Source: Levilactobacillus cerevisiae (GTDB taxonomy: Bacteria; Bacillota; Bacilli; Lactobacillales; Lactobacillaceae). Taken from it: a DNA stretch of 64,000 bases. Where the stretch lies: the NCBI RefSeq assembly GCF_003946245.1, contig NZ_RHNN01000008.1, positions 1-64,000 of the forward strand, in the 5' to 3' direction. How positions within the stretch are numbered: position 1 is the first letter of the stretch; each line of letters begins with the position of its first letter. Shown in pieces: positions 32,560 to 41,529 of this stretch. Made by a program: the position numbers and the translations under genes. The notes under the pieces are model-generated. The model was not told where the DNA came from. It made no database searches and was given only the letters and a program-made list of their open reading frames with translations.

Positions 32560-32931
32560 ATGGATAAAATTTTGGTAACAATAATAGCCGGTCTATTAGT
32601 TGGGTTTATTGTCTGGTGGTTCTTCGGCAAACATGTGACTAAGGAGGTTGCAGCTGATGTAACAGGTAATGAACAAGATGTTAGTGTGGTTGTTAATGGC
32701 GGTTATACACCTAGTACTGTGGTTTTGAAACGTGGTATTCCCGCCCAAATTACGTTTAACCGTAAAGATCCCTCAAGCTGTTTAGAACAAGTTGTTTTCG
32801 AAGACTTCGGCATCAATGATTTTTTGCCACAGAATAAGGATCATGCAATCGACATTGATACAAGTAAACCTGGTGAATACAACTATGCTTGTGGAATGAA
32901 TATGTTTCATGGAAAAGTGATCGTTAAATAG
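32560..32931 (+). CDS. Membrane-anchored cupredoxin-like protein
   Basis: 123 aa. An N-terminal membrane helix (ILVTIIAGLLVGFIVWWFFG) exposes a cupredoxin-type domain outside: VSVVVNGGYTPSTVVLKRGI, then SSCLEQVVFEDFG, then YACGMNMFHGKVIVK. The CGMxM and His residues resemble a type 1 copper site. It is likely a copper carrier for the ATPase encoded downstream. It starts after AAGAGGGAAG. Confidence 0.82.
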   Translation: MDKILVTIIAGLLVGFIVWWFFGKHVTKEVAADVTGNEQDVSVVVNGGYTPSTVVLKRGIPAQITFNRKDPSSCLEQVVFEDFGINDFLPQNKDHAIDIDTSKPGEYNYACGMNMFHGKVIVK

Positions 32932-32967
32932 AAAATTTAGCTTATAAAAATATTGGAGGTAGTTATT

Positions 32968-33240
32968 ATGGCAGAAAAGAAACAAAGTATTGTGGTGGTT
33001 GTTGATGGTGGCTATCATCCAGATACAGTGAAACTAACTAAAGGAATTCCCGCGGAAATTATTTTTAAGCGGATCAGTGATAAGGGATGTGTAGATACGA
33101 TTGTATTTCCAAAATTTGGTATTAAGCGTTTCTTACCAATAAACGAACAACAAATTTTCTCGATCAATACAGATAAGGCCGGTGAATATCAATTTCATTG
33201 TGGGATGGACATGGTTTATGGAAAGGTGGTTATTAAATGA
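32968..33240 (+). CDS. Cupredoxin-like protein without membrane anchor
   Basis: 90 aa, clearly a paralogue of the protein just upstream (VVVDGGYHPDTVKLTKGIPA, GCVDTIVFPKFG, FHCGMDMVYGKVVIK) but lacking signal or anchor, so it should be cytosolic. ATG 32968 follows TGGAGG. It overlaps the ATPase start by four bases. The pair could serve the ATPase from both membrane sides, which would explain why that ATPase has no N-terminal metal domain. Inference. Confidence 0.8.
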   Translation: MAEKKQSIVVVVDGGYHPDTVKLTKGIPAEIIFKRISDKGCVDTIVFPKFGIKRFLPINEQQIFSINTDKAGEYQFHCGMDMVYGKVVIK

Positions 33241-35156
33241 GTATTCGAAATCGTTTTATATTCTCTTTAATTGTTTCTACCCCGATACTAATAAACATGG
33301 TTGCTAGCCCGTTTGGTTTTAAATTGCCGGGAGATATGTGGACACAGTTTCTACTCACAACCGCAGTTATGGTAATTTCTGGACGAGCATTTATACAAAG
33401 TGCTTGGGCATCATTTCGTCATCATCACGCCAATATGGACACTTTAGTAGCTATTGGCACGGGAACGGCCTATTTATATAGTATTTATGCAATGTTTAGT
33501 AACCAAGACGTTTTCTTCGAAGATGCAGCCCTTGTCATCACCTTAATTTTATTGGGCCAAGTTTTTGAAGAAAACATGAAACGTAATGCGTCTGGTGCTG
33601 TGGCAAAGCTATTGGATTTACAAGCGAAAGAAGCCGAAGTTTTGCGTGGTGGAGAAATTATTAAAGTTCCAATGGCTGAAGTTATCGTAGGCGATATTCT
33701 TCGTGTTAAACCAGGACAAAAAATTGCTGTAGATGGCGTAATTACTGAAGGTAGTTCGACAATTGATGAATCAATGGTTACAGGTGAAAGTATGCCGACT
33801 GAGAAAAAAGTTGGCGATACGGTAATTGGCTCAACAATGAATAGTACTGGAACATTTATGTTTAAAGCTAGTAAAGTAGGCAATGATACATTACTAGCAC
33901 AAATTGTTGAAATGGTAAAAAAAGCTCAAACTAGTCATGCACCAATTCAAAAAACTGTTGATAAGATTTCCGATATCTTTGTTCCTGCTGTTCTAATTAT
34001 TGCAATTCTGGCCTTTTTCGTTTGGTATGTTTTACTTGGGGCCAGCGTAGTAACTGCCATGCTATTTACTGTTTCGGTAATCATCATCGCTTGCCCTTGT
34101 GCATTAGGAATTGCTACGCCAACGGCTTTGATGGTTGGTACCGGACGCAGTGCTAAGATGGGTATTCTAATTAAAAACGGTGAAGTGCTGGAGGCTGTCA
34201 ATACAATCAAAACGGTTGTTTTTGATAAAACAGGTACGATTACAGTTGGAAAGCCAAAAGTAACGGATATTATTGGTGATGAACAAATGGTACTTGACAT
34301 AGCAGCTAATCTTGAGGCTTCTTCGGAACATCCTTTAGCCGCAGCAGTGTTAGAAAAAGCTAAGGAACAAGACATCACACCTAATTCTGCACAAAATTTC
34401 AAAGCAATCGAGGGTAAAGGTGTACAAGCACAGATCAATGGTAAAAAAGCCTTCATTGGCAATGATAAATTACTTGATAATTATAAGCTTACTGATCAAT
34501 TAACAGCTAAAATGGTACAGTTGCAAAGCGAAGCCAAAACAGTGGTAATTGTTGGCTACGACGATAAAATTGTTGGGTTAATTGCTATTCAAGATGCGCC
34601 AAAGCAAAGCTCAGCTACAGCAATTGCGGCCTTGAAGAAACGTGGCTTACGTCCAGTTATGTTAACTGGTGATAATGAACGAGTTGCTCGGGCAATTGCT
34701 GATCAGGTTGGCATTGATGAAGTAATTGCCGATGTACTACCTGGTGATAAGGCCGATCATGTAAAACAGCTTCAACAACAGGCACCAGTTGCGTTTGTTG
34801 GTGATGGCATTAACGATGCACCGGCATTAACAACAGCTGACGTTGGAATCGCCATGGGATCAGGAACAGATATTGCGATTGAATCAGGCGGTATTATCTT
34901 AGTCAAAAATAACTTATTGGATGTTGTTAATGCACTTGAATTAAGTCAAAAGACGTTTAATCGAATTAAGTTGAACTTGTTCTGGGCATTTATATATAAT
35001 TCACTGGGCATTCCTGTCGCTGCTGGTATTTTTGTCGGACTTGGTTTGATCTTAAGCCCAGAGCTGGCTGGTTTGGGGATGGCATTGAGTTCATTATCCG
35101 TTGTTGCGAGCTCGTTGATGCTTAATAAAACCAAGTTAACCACTGTAACTGCGTGA
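33237..35156 (+). CDS. copA: Copper-translocating P-type ATPase, CPC type, lacking HMA domain
   Basis: 639 aa. The transmembrane motif is CPC (VIIIACPCALGIATPT), the mark of P1B-1 Cu(I) pumps. DKTGTITVG carries the phosphorylated Asp, SSEHPLAAAV the nucleotide-binding HP site, and GDGINDAPAL the hinge. It starts straight at the first membrane helix with no HMA domain, so it is shorter than typical CopA (~740-800 aa). Two cupredoxin genes overlap or adjoin it. Confidence 0.93.
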   Translation: MSIRNRFIFSLIVSTPILINMVASPFGFKLPGDMWTQFLLTTAVMVISGRAFIQSAWASFRHHHANMDTLVAIGTGTAYLYSIYAMFSNQDVFFEDAALVITLILLGQVFEENMKRNASGAVAKLLDLQAKEAEVLRGGEIIKVPMAEVIVGDILRVKPGQKIAVDGVITEGSSTIDESMVTGESMPTEKKVGDTVIGSTMNSTGTFMFKASKVGNDTLLAQIVEMVKKAQTSHAPIQKTVDKISDIFVPAVLIIAILAFFVWYVLLGASVVTAMLFTVSVIIIACPCALGIATPTALMVGTGRSAKMGILIKNGEVLEAVNTIKTVVFDKTGTITVGKPKVTDIIGDEQMVLDIAANLEASSEHPLAAAVLEKAKEQDITPNSAQNFKAIEGKGVQAQINGKKAFIGNDKLLDNYKLTDQLTAKMVQLQSEAKTVVIVGYDDKIVGLIAIQDAPKQSSATAIAALKKRGLRPVMLTGDNERVARAIADQVGIDEVIADVLPGDKADHVKQLQQQAPVAFVGDGINDAPALTTADVGIAMGSGTDIAIESGGIILVKNNLLDVVNALELSQKTFNRIKLNLFWAFIYNSLGIPVAAGIFVGLGLILSPELAGLGMALSSLSVVASSLMLNKTKLTTVTA

Positions 35157-35172
35157 GACTGGAGGTCATAAA

Positions 35173-35274
35173 GTGGAAAATCAAAATTCAAAGAAATCTA
35201 CAGTAATAACAGTTGCGGTAGCAGTTATCTATACTATTGTTGCAATTTTTGCTGGAATACTCTTGTTAAATTAA
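35173..35274 (+). CDS. Small membrane protein, 33 aa, end of copper operon 2
   Basis: GTG 35173 follows CTGGAGG with good spacing and encodes MENQNSKKSTVITVAVAVIY then IVAIFAGILLLN. One membrane helix with a short charged start. It lies 16 bases after the CPC ATPase stop, so it is probably translated with it, perhaps as a small ATPase-associated subunit. Not recognised. Confidence 0.65.
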   Translation: MENQNSKKSTVITVAVAVIYTIVAIFAGILLLN

Positions 35275-35389
35275 CTACGAGTTTGAATTAAAGAAGTAGA
35301 AATTTAAATCTTGTTATACTGTTTTTGGTTTAATTTTCTGGGATTTCATTAAACAATAAATGTAGAGTTTTTTTGAGAGGATGAGAGCA

Positions 35390-35977
35390 ATGCAATCTCG
35401 AAGATTTAAGCCTTGGTGGGTTGTTTTAGTAGTATCTTTAGGCATTTTTGTTGTTATAGGAGCGATTAGTGTTGGTACCTATAATAATTTAGCTAAACAG
35501 AATCAAGAAGTTGAAGCGCAATGGAGTCAAGTAGAGAACGTGATGCAACGACGCTATGATTTAATTCCAAACTTGGTAAGTGCAGTTAAAGGAAGCATGA
35601 ATCAGGAACAGAAGGTTTTTGGTCAAATTGCTGATGCACGGAAGAGTTATGGCAGTGCGACAACAGTTAAGGAAAAGGCTAATGCTGATAATAAAATCAA
35701 TAGTTCAGTTGGTACTTTGATCAATGTGATCCAAGAAAATTATCCTAATTTGAAGTCGAATACCAATGTTGCGACGTTAATGACCCAACTAGAGGGATCT
35801 GAAAATCGTATTGCGGTTGAACGACGTCGTTATATTCAGCAAGTTAAGACTTATAATCAAAGTGTGGTTACTTTTCCTAAAAATATTTTTGCATCTACAA
35901 TGGGCTTAGGTAAAAAGACTGAATTTAAAGCAAATTCAAATGCAAGCAAGGCTCCTAAAGTTGATTTTAACAACTAG
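35390..35977 (+). CDS. LemA family protein
   Basis: 195 aa. N-terminal membrane helix (WWVVLVVSLGIFVVIGAISV), then the LemA coiled-coil core with NLAKQNQEVEAQWSQVENVMQRR, DLIPNLVSAVKG and ERRRYIQQVKTYNQ. ATG 35390 is preferred over 35381, which overlaps the Shine-Dalgarno GAGAGGATG. It precedes a TPM-domain gene by three bases after its stop, a common LemA pairing. Function in the envelope is unknown. Confidence 0.9.
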   Translation: MQSRRFKPWWVVLVVSLGIFVVIGAISVGTYNNLAKQNQEVEAQWSQVENVMQRRYDLIPNLVSAVKGSMNQEQKVFGQIADARKSYGSATTVKEKANADNKINSSVGTLINVIQENYPNLKSNTNVATLMTQLEGSENRIAVERRRYIQQVKTYNQSVVTFPKNIFASTMGLGKKTEFKANSNASKAPKVDFNN

Positions 35978-35989
35978 GAAGTGGACACA

Positions 35990-36775
35990 GTGAAACGAAA
36001 AAAGACGAATATCTGGCTGTGGTTATTATTATTACCATTTTTGTCACTGTTCCAAACTACTCTTGTTCAGGCAGCCAGTTTACCTAATACGCCAGCTGAA
36101 AATTATTTTGACCAAGTGAATTTGCTAGATTCACAGACACAAAATTTAGTTAATGCTAAGAACCAACAATATGAAGGAACCAAGGCTAAACCACAAATTA
36201 TGTTGGCTGTGGTAAAATCTACTGGCGATACCGATATAGACCAGTATGCAGCTGATTTATTTTCAAAATGGAGAATTGGTCAAAAGAATTCGGATAATGG
36301 TATTCTAATTCTTTACGCCTTAAATGGTGGGAAACGTAATGTTCGTATCGAGGTTGGTTATGGATTAGAAGATGTGGTTACAGATAGCCAATCTGGACAA
36401 ATTTTGAACAATAATACGGCAGAATTGAAATCTACTTCCTCTACAATCGTAAACCAGGGATTGCAGAAAACATTCGATAGCGTAGCAACATTAGTTGATA
36501 AACATTATGGCTATAAAAATAATAAAAGTGCAATTTCTGGTAATGAAAATCAGAATGTAGTTAAATCTGATCGTAATCTTTTCAATTGGAAAAATATTTT
36601 GCAACTAATCGTTTTGCTTATTTTTATCGGTTTTATAGTCAGTCCTTGGGGTCGCAGTTGGCAATTCTGGTCAATAATAGCTTGGCTTTTCAATAATAAT
36701 AATGATCATTTTGGTGGCTTTGGTGGTGGTTCTTCAGGTGGTGGATCCTCTGGCGGTGGTGGTGCAAGCATTTAG
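35990..36775 (+). CDS. TPM-domain (YgcG-type) secreted membrane protein
   Basis: 261 aa from GTG 35990 after AGGAAGTGG. Signal peptide ending near VQAA, TPM domain (FDQVNLLDSQTQNLVNAKN to about residue 170), a membrane helix (LQLIVLLIFIGFIV) and a Gly/Ser tail (GGFGGGSSGGGSSGGGGASI). It is transcribed with LemA. TPM proteins are linked to photosystem repair in plants, but the bacterial role is unknown. Confidence 0.88.
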   Translation: MKRKKTNIWLWLLLLPFLSLFQTTLVQAASLPNTPAENYFDQVNLLDSQTQNLVNAKNQQYEGTKAKPQIMLAVVKSTGDTDIDQYAADLFSKWRIGQKNSDNGILILYALNGGKRNVRIEVGYGLEDVVTDSQSGQILNNNTAELKSTSSTIVNQGLQKTFDSVATLVDKHYGYKNNKSAISGNENQNVVKSDRNLFNWKNILQLIVLLIFIGFIVSPWGRSWQFWSIIAWLFNNNNDHFGGFGGGSSGGGSSGGGGASI

Positions 36776-36948
36776 ATTCTAGAATATTTAAGATTTATTT
36801 TCCGTTTATTTTTCCATCCCATTTTTCCATTTGGAATACCGAGATAATATTTACGCTTAAAATATCGTAGTATTTGCGGACTATGATGTAATAATAGTTA
36901 TTTATAGTTTCTAAAAAGCAAAAGTGTGAAAAAGAGAGATGAAAATAG

Positions 36949-39222
36949 TTGATTATTTTTAGTGAATTATTGCAGCAAACGCCAAGTGTATCTGCAATAT
37001 CGCATTCGAGAATTGGTGTAGAGCGCGAAAGCCAGCGAGTAACTTTAGACGGAAAGTTAGCTAGTACTGAGCACCCGATCGTATTTGGTAGTCGTCGGTT
37101 TCATCCCTATATTAAAACAGACTTTGCCGAGACACAGTTAGAAATCGTAACCCCGGTAGTGGATACTGTGAATGATTTGTTCCATTGGTTGGCTGCATTA
37201 CATGATGTGGTCTACCAGTCATTACCAACTAATGAAATGTTGTGGCCTCTTAGCATGCCACCAGCATTGCCAAGTTGTGAAGATCAGATTAGCCTAGCTA
37301 AGTTACCCGACTTTAAGGATGTTTTATATCGACGTTATTTGGCAAAAACTTATGGTCGACGTAAACAGATGATCAGTGGCTTACATTTTAATTTTGAGCT
37401 TCCGGCTGTGTTGGTTGAAGCATTGTATCGCCAACAATGTGAAATTAAGGATCTTGCCTGTTTTAAAACAACTCTCTATTTGAAAATAGCGCGTAATTAT
37501 CTGCATTACCGTTGGGTGATTACTTATTTGTTCGGTGCATCTCCTGTTGCCGAACATAACTACTTTAAGCACCATGAAGAGAAGCCCCAGAAGATAGTTC
37601 GAAGCATTAGAAACAGTAAGTTCGGTTATCGCAATAAAGAAAATGTTCAGGTATCGTTCGAATCATTGAAAATCTATCTCAGTGATATCGAATCTCAAAT
37701 ACGCAAAGGTAATTTACTTGAAGAGAAAGAATTTTATTCTTCAGTTAGGTTGCGCGAGAGCCAAAATATAGTCGGACGTAAACAAACAAAAATTGATTAT
37801 CTTGAGTTAAGAAATATCGATATTAATCCATTTGAACGATATGGAATTAGTAAAAATCAGATTGTGTTTATGGAACTATTTATGCTATTCATGCTTTGGA
37901 CAGATGAGAAGAAAAATGGTAATGATTGGATAGCAACTGGTAATCAAACCAATAATGAGGTGGCGCTTGAGTCACCATTAGCACCAACCTGTTATCGAAC
38001 AAACGGCATTAAAATAATTAATTTAATGAAAAAAATGACAAAGCAGTTGGATTTAAATGGTTATGAAGAAGTGCTACAACAGGCCCAGGACATGCTCACA
38101 GATGTTACAAAAACGATTGGTGGACGAATGACGAAGCGGTTAATGGCCACTAAACAATCGGATTTGGCAACAGCAATCGGATTAAAGAATCGTAGGGTTA
38201 CAACGCAGGTACCTTATCAATTAAATGGCTTTGTCAATATGGAGCTATCAACACAAATCTTAATGTTTGATGCTATTCAAAAAGGTATTATGGTAGACGT
38301 GGTCGATGAAAATGATCAGTTATTAAAACTACAATTGGGTCACCAAATTGAGTATGTTAAGAATGGTAATATGACAAGTCGAGATAGTTATATTGTGCCG
38401 CTGATTATGAAAAATAAGACGGCTACTAAAAGGATTTTGGTCACGGCGGGTTTTAATGTTCCAATCGGAGTTGAATTTGTTAACGTGGACACGGCTTTAG
38501 CGGCCTATTCAAGATTTGTGGGTGAATCGATTGTGATCAAGCCCCAGTCGGCTAATTACGGTAGGGGTGTTTCCGTATTTCAGTTTTCTCCTTCTCTGGC
38601 TGATTATCAACAAGCAATTCGGCGAGCATTTGCTGAATGTTCGACTGTACTGGTTGAGAATTTTTTTGCAGGACCTGAATATCGGTTTTTAGTAATTAAT
38701 GATAAAATAACGGCAGTATTATTACGAATTCCAGCTAATGTTATTGGCGATGGGCATCATACAGTAAAACAGTTAGTTGCAATTAAAAATAAGAGCACTT
38801 TACGTGGCCTGAATGATCGAACACCGCTTACAAAGATTTCTTTGGGTGTGGTCGAACAAGCCATGTTGATAAGCCAAAACCTTACGGTTGATTCAGTTCC
38901 GGTGGTTGGTAAGCGCACCTATCTTAGAAAAAATTCAAATATCAGTTCCGGTGGTGATTCCATTGATGTAACTGATCAAATTGACTTTACTTACAAGGAA
39001 AAAGCTGTAGCTGCTGTGAAGTGTTTAGGTGCAAAAATATGTGGAATTGATTTGATTATTCCAGATAGATTAGTTCCGGTTTCTAATCGCGAGTCCTACT
39101 CAATTATCGAGGCCAACTATAATCCGATGATGGATATGCATTGCTATCCCTATAAGGGTAAAAAACGTCGAGTAACAGTAGACGTGTTAGAGTTCCTGTT
39201 TCCACAACTAACCAATTTGTAA
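36949..39222 (+). CDS. gshF: Bifunctional glutamate-cysteine ligase / glutathione synthetase
   Basis: 757 aa from TTG 36949. The N-terminal half is a gamma-glutamylcysteine synthetase (IGVERESQRV, FAETQLEIVTP, ISGLHFNF). The C-terminal half is an ATP-grasp ligase (VIKPQSANYGRGVSVF, GPEYRFLVIND, IIEANYNPMMDMH). The fusion makes glutathione from Glu, Cys and Gly in one protein, as in Streptococcus and Listeria. Most lactobacilli lack glutathione synthesis, so this is notable cargo. Glutathione binds copper, arsenite and cadmium, fitting the neighbours. A terminator follows. Confidence 0.95.
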   Translation: MIIFSELLQQTPSVSAISHSRIGVERESQRVTLDGKLASTEHPIVFGSRRFHPYIKTDFAETQLEIVTPVVDTVNDLFHWLAALHDVVYQSLPTNEMLWPLSMPPALPSCEDQISLAKLPDFKDVLYRRYLAKTYGRRKQMISGLHFNFELPAVLVEALYRQQCEIKDLACFKTTLYLKIARNYLHYRWVITYLFGASPVAEHNYFKHHEEKPQKIVRSIRNSKFGYRNKENVQVSFESLKIYLSDIESQIRKGNLLEEKEFYSSVRLRESQNIVGRKQTKIDYLELRNIDINPFERYGISKNQIVFMELFMLFMLWTDEKKNGNDWIATGNQTNNEVALESPLAPTCYRTNGIKIINLMKKMTKQLDLNGYEEVLQQAQDMLTDVTKTIGGRMTKRLMATKQSDLATAIGLKNRRVTTQVPYQLNGFVNMELSTQILMFDAIQKGIMVDVVDENDQLLKLQLGHQIEYVKNGNMTSRDSYIVPLIMKNKTATKRILVTAGFNVPIGVEFVNVDTALAAYSRFVGESIVIKPQSANYGRGVSVFQFSPSLADYQQAIRRAFAECSTVLVENFFAGPEYRFLVINDKITAVLLRIPANVIGDGHHTVKQLVAIKNKSTLRGLNDRTPLTKISLGVVEQAMLISQNLTVDSVPVVGKRTYLRKNSNISSGGDSIDVTDQIDFTYKEKAVAAVKCLGAKICGIDLIIPDRLVPVSNRESYSIIEANYNPMMDMHCYPYKGKKRRVTVDVLEFLFPQLTNL

Positions 39223-39266
39223 CGCTTCATTTAATAATGATGAGTAAGCAAAAATAGCTATATAGT

Positions 39267-39328
39267 AAAAGGCAATCATAATTTCCAATTTGGAGTACAT
39301 CCTTTTGGAGGTTCATGATTGCCTTTTT
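39267..39328. terminator. Bidirectional terminator between gshF and the NusG-II gene
   Basis: GGCAATCAT (39271-39279) pairs with ATGATTGCC (39315-39323), flanked by AAAA on the left and TTTTT on the right, so it works for both converging genes. Confidence 0.8.
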
Positions 39329-39342
39329 AAACGCTTGTATGT

Positions 39343-39786
39343 TTAAGGCTTTACAAGAGAGTTGTCTGGTGTGGCAGACTTATTACTACTTTTTATCGTT
39401 ATAATCAGACGGTGAGGAAGACAAATACTTTGTTGACCAGGTTTACTGATCCAACCAGTATTGACAGCAATCTGGTCTGGTGTATTGTCTTCCTTGTCTC
39501 GAATACGTGTCCCATCAACTTCTATAATATTATATTCACCAGAGTGTGGGTGTAAGGTAAATAATTTATGTGGTGTTTTTTTTGATAATTTAATTTTTTT
39601 TATTACTTTTTTATCAATAGAAATTTCAGCATAGATAATTGGTTTAGTATTATTATCGGCTGCTGCGGCCATTTGTTGCTTTTGAGAATATCCAAATATT
39701 GCTAATGGTATAAAGGAAACTATTAGCAATATGAGAATAATTATATAATCCCAAGGACGCACTTGTTTTTTTAGATTTTTAAACAT
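39343..39786 (-). CDS. NusG domain II-containing membrane protein
   Basis: 147 aa with one N-terminal membrane helix (WDYIIILILLIVSFIPLAIF) and an outer NusG-II domain ending SGEYNIIEVDGTRIRDKEDN then TGWISKPGQQSICLPHRLII. This is a standard Firmicute family often found with flavin-based respiratory or electron-transfer genes. None are present here. It ends against the bidirectional terminator and follows the SH3/NlpC gene by 18 bases. Confidence 0.85.
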   Translation of the reverse strand: MFKNLKKQVRPWDYIIILILLIVSFIPLAIFGYSQKQQMAAAADNNTKPIIYAEISIDKKVIKKIKLSKKTPHKLFTLHPHSGEYNIIEVDGTRIRDKEDNTPDQIAVNTGWISKPGQQSICLPHRLIITIKSSNKSATPDNSLVKP

Positions 39787-39804
39787 TTTTATTTATCGAC
39801 GTAA

Positions 39805-40941
39805 TTAAAAGACACGAACTGCGAATGAAGGAGAAAAATAATTATTGATCGTGCGAATTCCAACTGAATCACCGGGTTTTGGTGAATCTATATATTGATT
39901 ATTACCAATATAGATAGCGTCATGGTAGCTGGCACCAGGTTCTCCCCAGAAAAGAATATCACCTGGTTGCAGATTATCTAGACTAACTTTAGTACCAGAA
40001 CTTTCCTGAGCAACGGTGTAACCGCCAACTTCTTTCCCTGCTTGGCGAAACGCATAGCCAACTAGGCCAGAACAATCGAATCCGCTTGGTGTTTTTCCCC
40101 CCCACACATAAGGAACACCAATTTGTGCTTCTGCTGCATTGATAATATTTTCTATAGTAGATTGTGAGGCAGTGTTTGTGTTAGTAGTTTTTTGTGCTCC
40201 TGTATTAGCAGCAGCCGAACTTTGATTGCTGACCGATTGTTCTTGCGGTAGAGCCGATTTAGTTGTTTGCGCAATATTTGAATTAGTTGGACTTTGTGAA
40301 GTTGTAGTGGGAGCAATCGTATCATCGCTTGAATCATTGGTACTAGCTGTTTCAGAAGTAGCGCTTTGTTGCGGCGCTGATAATTGTTTTGTTTGAGAAT
40401 TAATATAGTAAGGGGTTCCATTGTTATCAGACGCTAAGTATGTTTCTGGTACCCATCCTTGATCAATTCGGAACCAAGTCACACCATTTATTTCTTGCTG
40501 CTCTTGAATAGTTATGGCAGTACCATAAGATAAGTATTCTCCAGTCGGCGTAGTACCAGCTGAATCAGTCCAAATAGTGATTGCGGCATCTTTTAAGTTT
40601 GCAACCACCGTTTTGGTTGTGGCTGTTACCGTGGGCGTAACCGTAGTTTCCTGAGCCATTTTTAAATATGTTTCTGGTACCCATTGATTTTCTGCTAATT
40701 GATACCAGTTTACATTGTTAACACTTTTTTTAACACCAAGGGTAACTTTGGAATTAGGAGCTAAATAACTAATTGGCTTACTAGAATAGCTTGGGCTACT
40801 CCAAACTGTAGTAGCACCGATTTGATAGGAAACTGTAGCTTGAGTTGTAGCTGCCTCAGCTGGTTTTCCTGTGAAAAGTACAATACCAGTTAATGATAGT
40901 GCTGTAACTAAAATAGGTGCATTTTTCTTCATTAATTTCAA
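39805..40941 (-). CDS. Secreted SH3 and NlpC/P60 peptidoglycan endopeptidase
   Basis: 378 aa from TTG 40941, eight bases after GGAGG. Signal peptide ending KPAEA-A, two SH3b-like repeats (ATTVWSSPSYSSKPISYLAP, AAITIWTDSAGTTPTGEYLS) each closing with WVPETYL, a long Ser/Thr/Gln linker and a C-terminal NlpC/P60 domain. Catalytic Cys is in GFDCSGLVGYAF, His in SYHDAIYIG. It should cut stem peptides. It stands outside the conjugation block, which has its own hydrolase at 43826. Confidence 0.92.
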   Translation of the reverse strand: MKLMKKNAPILVTALSLTGIVLFTGKPAEAATTQATVSYQIGATTVWSSPSYSSKPISYLAPNSKVTLGVKKSVNNVNWYQLAENQWVPETYLKMAQETTVTPTVTATTKTVVANLKDAAITIWTDSAGTTPTGEYLSYGTAITIQEQQEINGVTWFRIDQGWVPETYLASDNNGTPYYINSQTKQLSAPQQSATSETASTNDSSDDTIAPTTTSQSPTNSNIAQTTKSALPQEQSVSNQSSAAANTGAQKTTNTNTASQSTIENIINAAEAQIGVPYVWGGKTPSGFDCSGLVGYAFRQAGKEVGGYTVAQESSGTKVSLDNLQPGDILFWGEPGASYHDAIYIGNNQYIDSPKPGDSVGIRTINNYFSPSFAVRVF

Positions 40942-41013
40942 CTTTATGTCCTCCAATTATACAATATACTTCATTTAAACAATTTTATGTGTAATAAATA
41001 TGGAGAAATATAC

Positions 41014-41041
41014 AAAAAAGGAGTGCTTGAGATAAGCACTC
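41014..41041 (-). terminator. Terminator after the cupin gene
   Basis: GAGTGCTT and AAGCACTC around a GAGAT loop, with an A-run at 41014-41019 giving the U-tract on the minus strand. Ten bases past the cupin stop. Confidence 0.85.
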
Positions 41042-41050
41042 GAAATTGAA

Positions 41051-41347
41051 TTATTTGATGTCAACTACGCCGATAAATTCAACATCACTTATTGCGGTTA
41101 AATAAAAACTATCGGTTGATTCTAACACGGCAACTTGACCGCTTTGAATAGTATATTCCTGATCTGGTGTGGTTAACTTTACCGTTCCTTTCAAAGGAAT
41201 AAGAACTATATTTCCAGGTACTGGATGAAATTTGCCATTATTTGTCACGGTATTTTTCTTTAATTTACGATGACCAATCCGTCTTTGACCACTTTCATAA
41301 AGATGTTCATGAACTTCATTGTCATGACTGCCAGTTAATATTTGCAT
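41051..41347 (-). CDS. Small cupin-domain protein
   Basis: 98 aa. A single cupin barrel: HPVPGNIVLIPLKGTVKLTT and YTIQSGQVAVLESTDSFYLT. Metal ligands of classical cupins are mostly absent; one His-Glu-His lies in the N-terminus (EVHEHLYE). It follows the 55-aa membrane protein by 14 bases on the same strand, so the two form an operon. Role unknown. Confidence 0.75.
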   Translation of the reverse strand: MQILTGSHDNEVHEHLYESGQRRIGHRKLKKNTVTNNGKFHPVPGNIVLIPLKGTVKLTTPDQEYTIQSGQVAVLESTDSFYLTAISDVEFIGVVDIK

Positions 41348-41361
41348 ATAATACCTCCAAG

Positions 41362-41529
41362 CTAATTGACTTTTTTACGTGGTTTTTCAGTGTTGCTGGA
41401 ATTTTGTTGAGCATGATTTCCGCAGCCATTCATACTACCAGAATTTCCATGCATCATGCCTTTATGCATAAATAGCATCATGAGTGGATGTGCTAAAAGA
41501 ATAAGAGCTATTAGAATCCATTGTGACAT
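41362..41529 (-). CDS. Small Met/His-rich membrane protein (DUF2933-like)
   Basis: 55 aa from ATG 41529 after GAAAGGAAG. A membrane helix (WILIALILLAHPLMMLFMHK) is followed by GMMHGNSGSMNGCGNH and a basic tail. Met/His/Cys content next to a membrane helix is typical of small DUF2933-type proteins found in copper resistance loci. It may bind copper outside or at the membrane. Inference. Confidence 0.7.
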   Translation of the reverse strand: MSQWILIALILLAHPLMMLFMHKGMMHGNSGSMNGCGNHAQQNSSNTEKPRKKVN

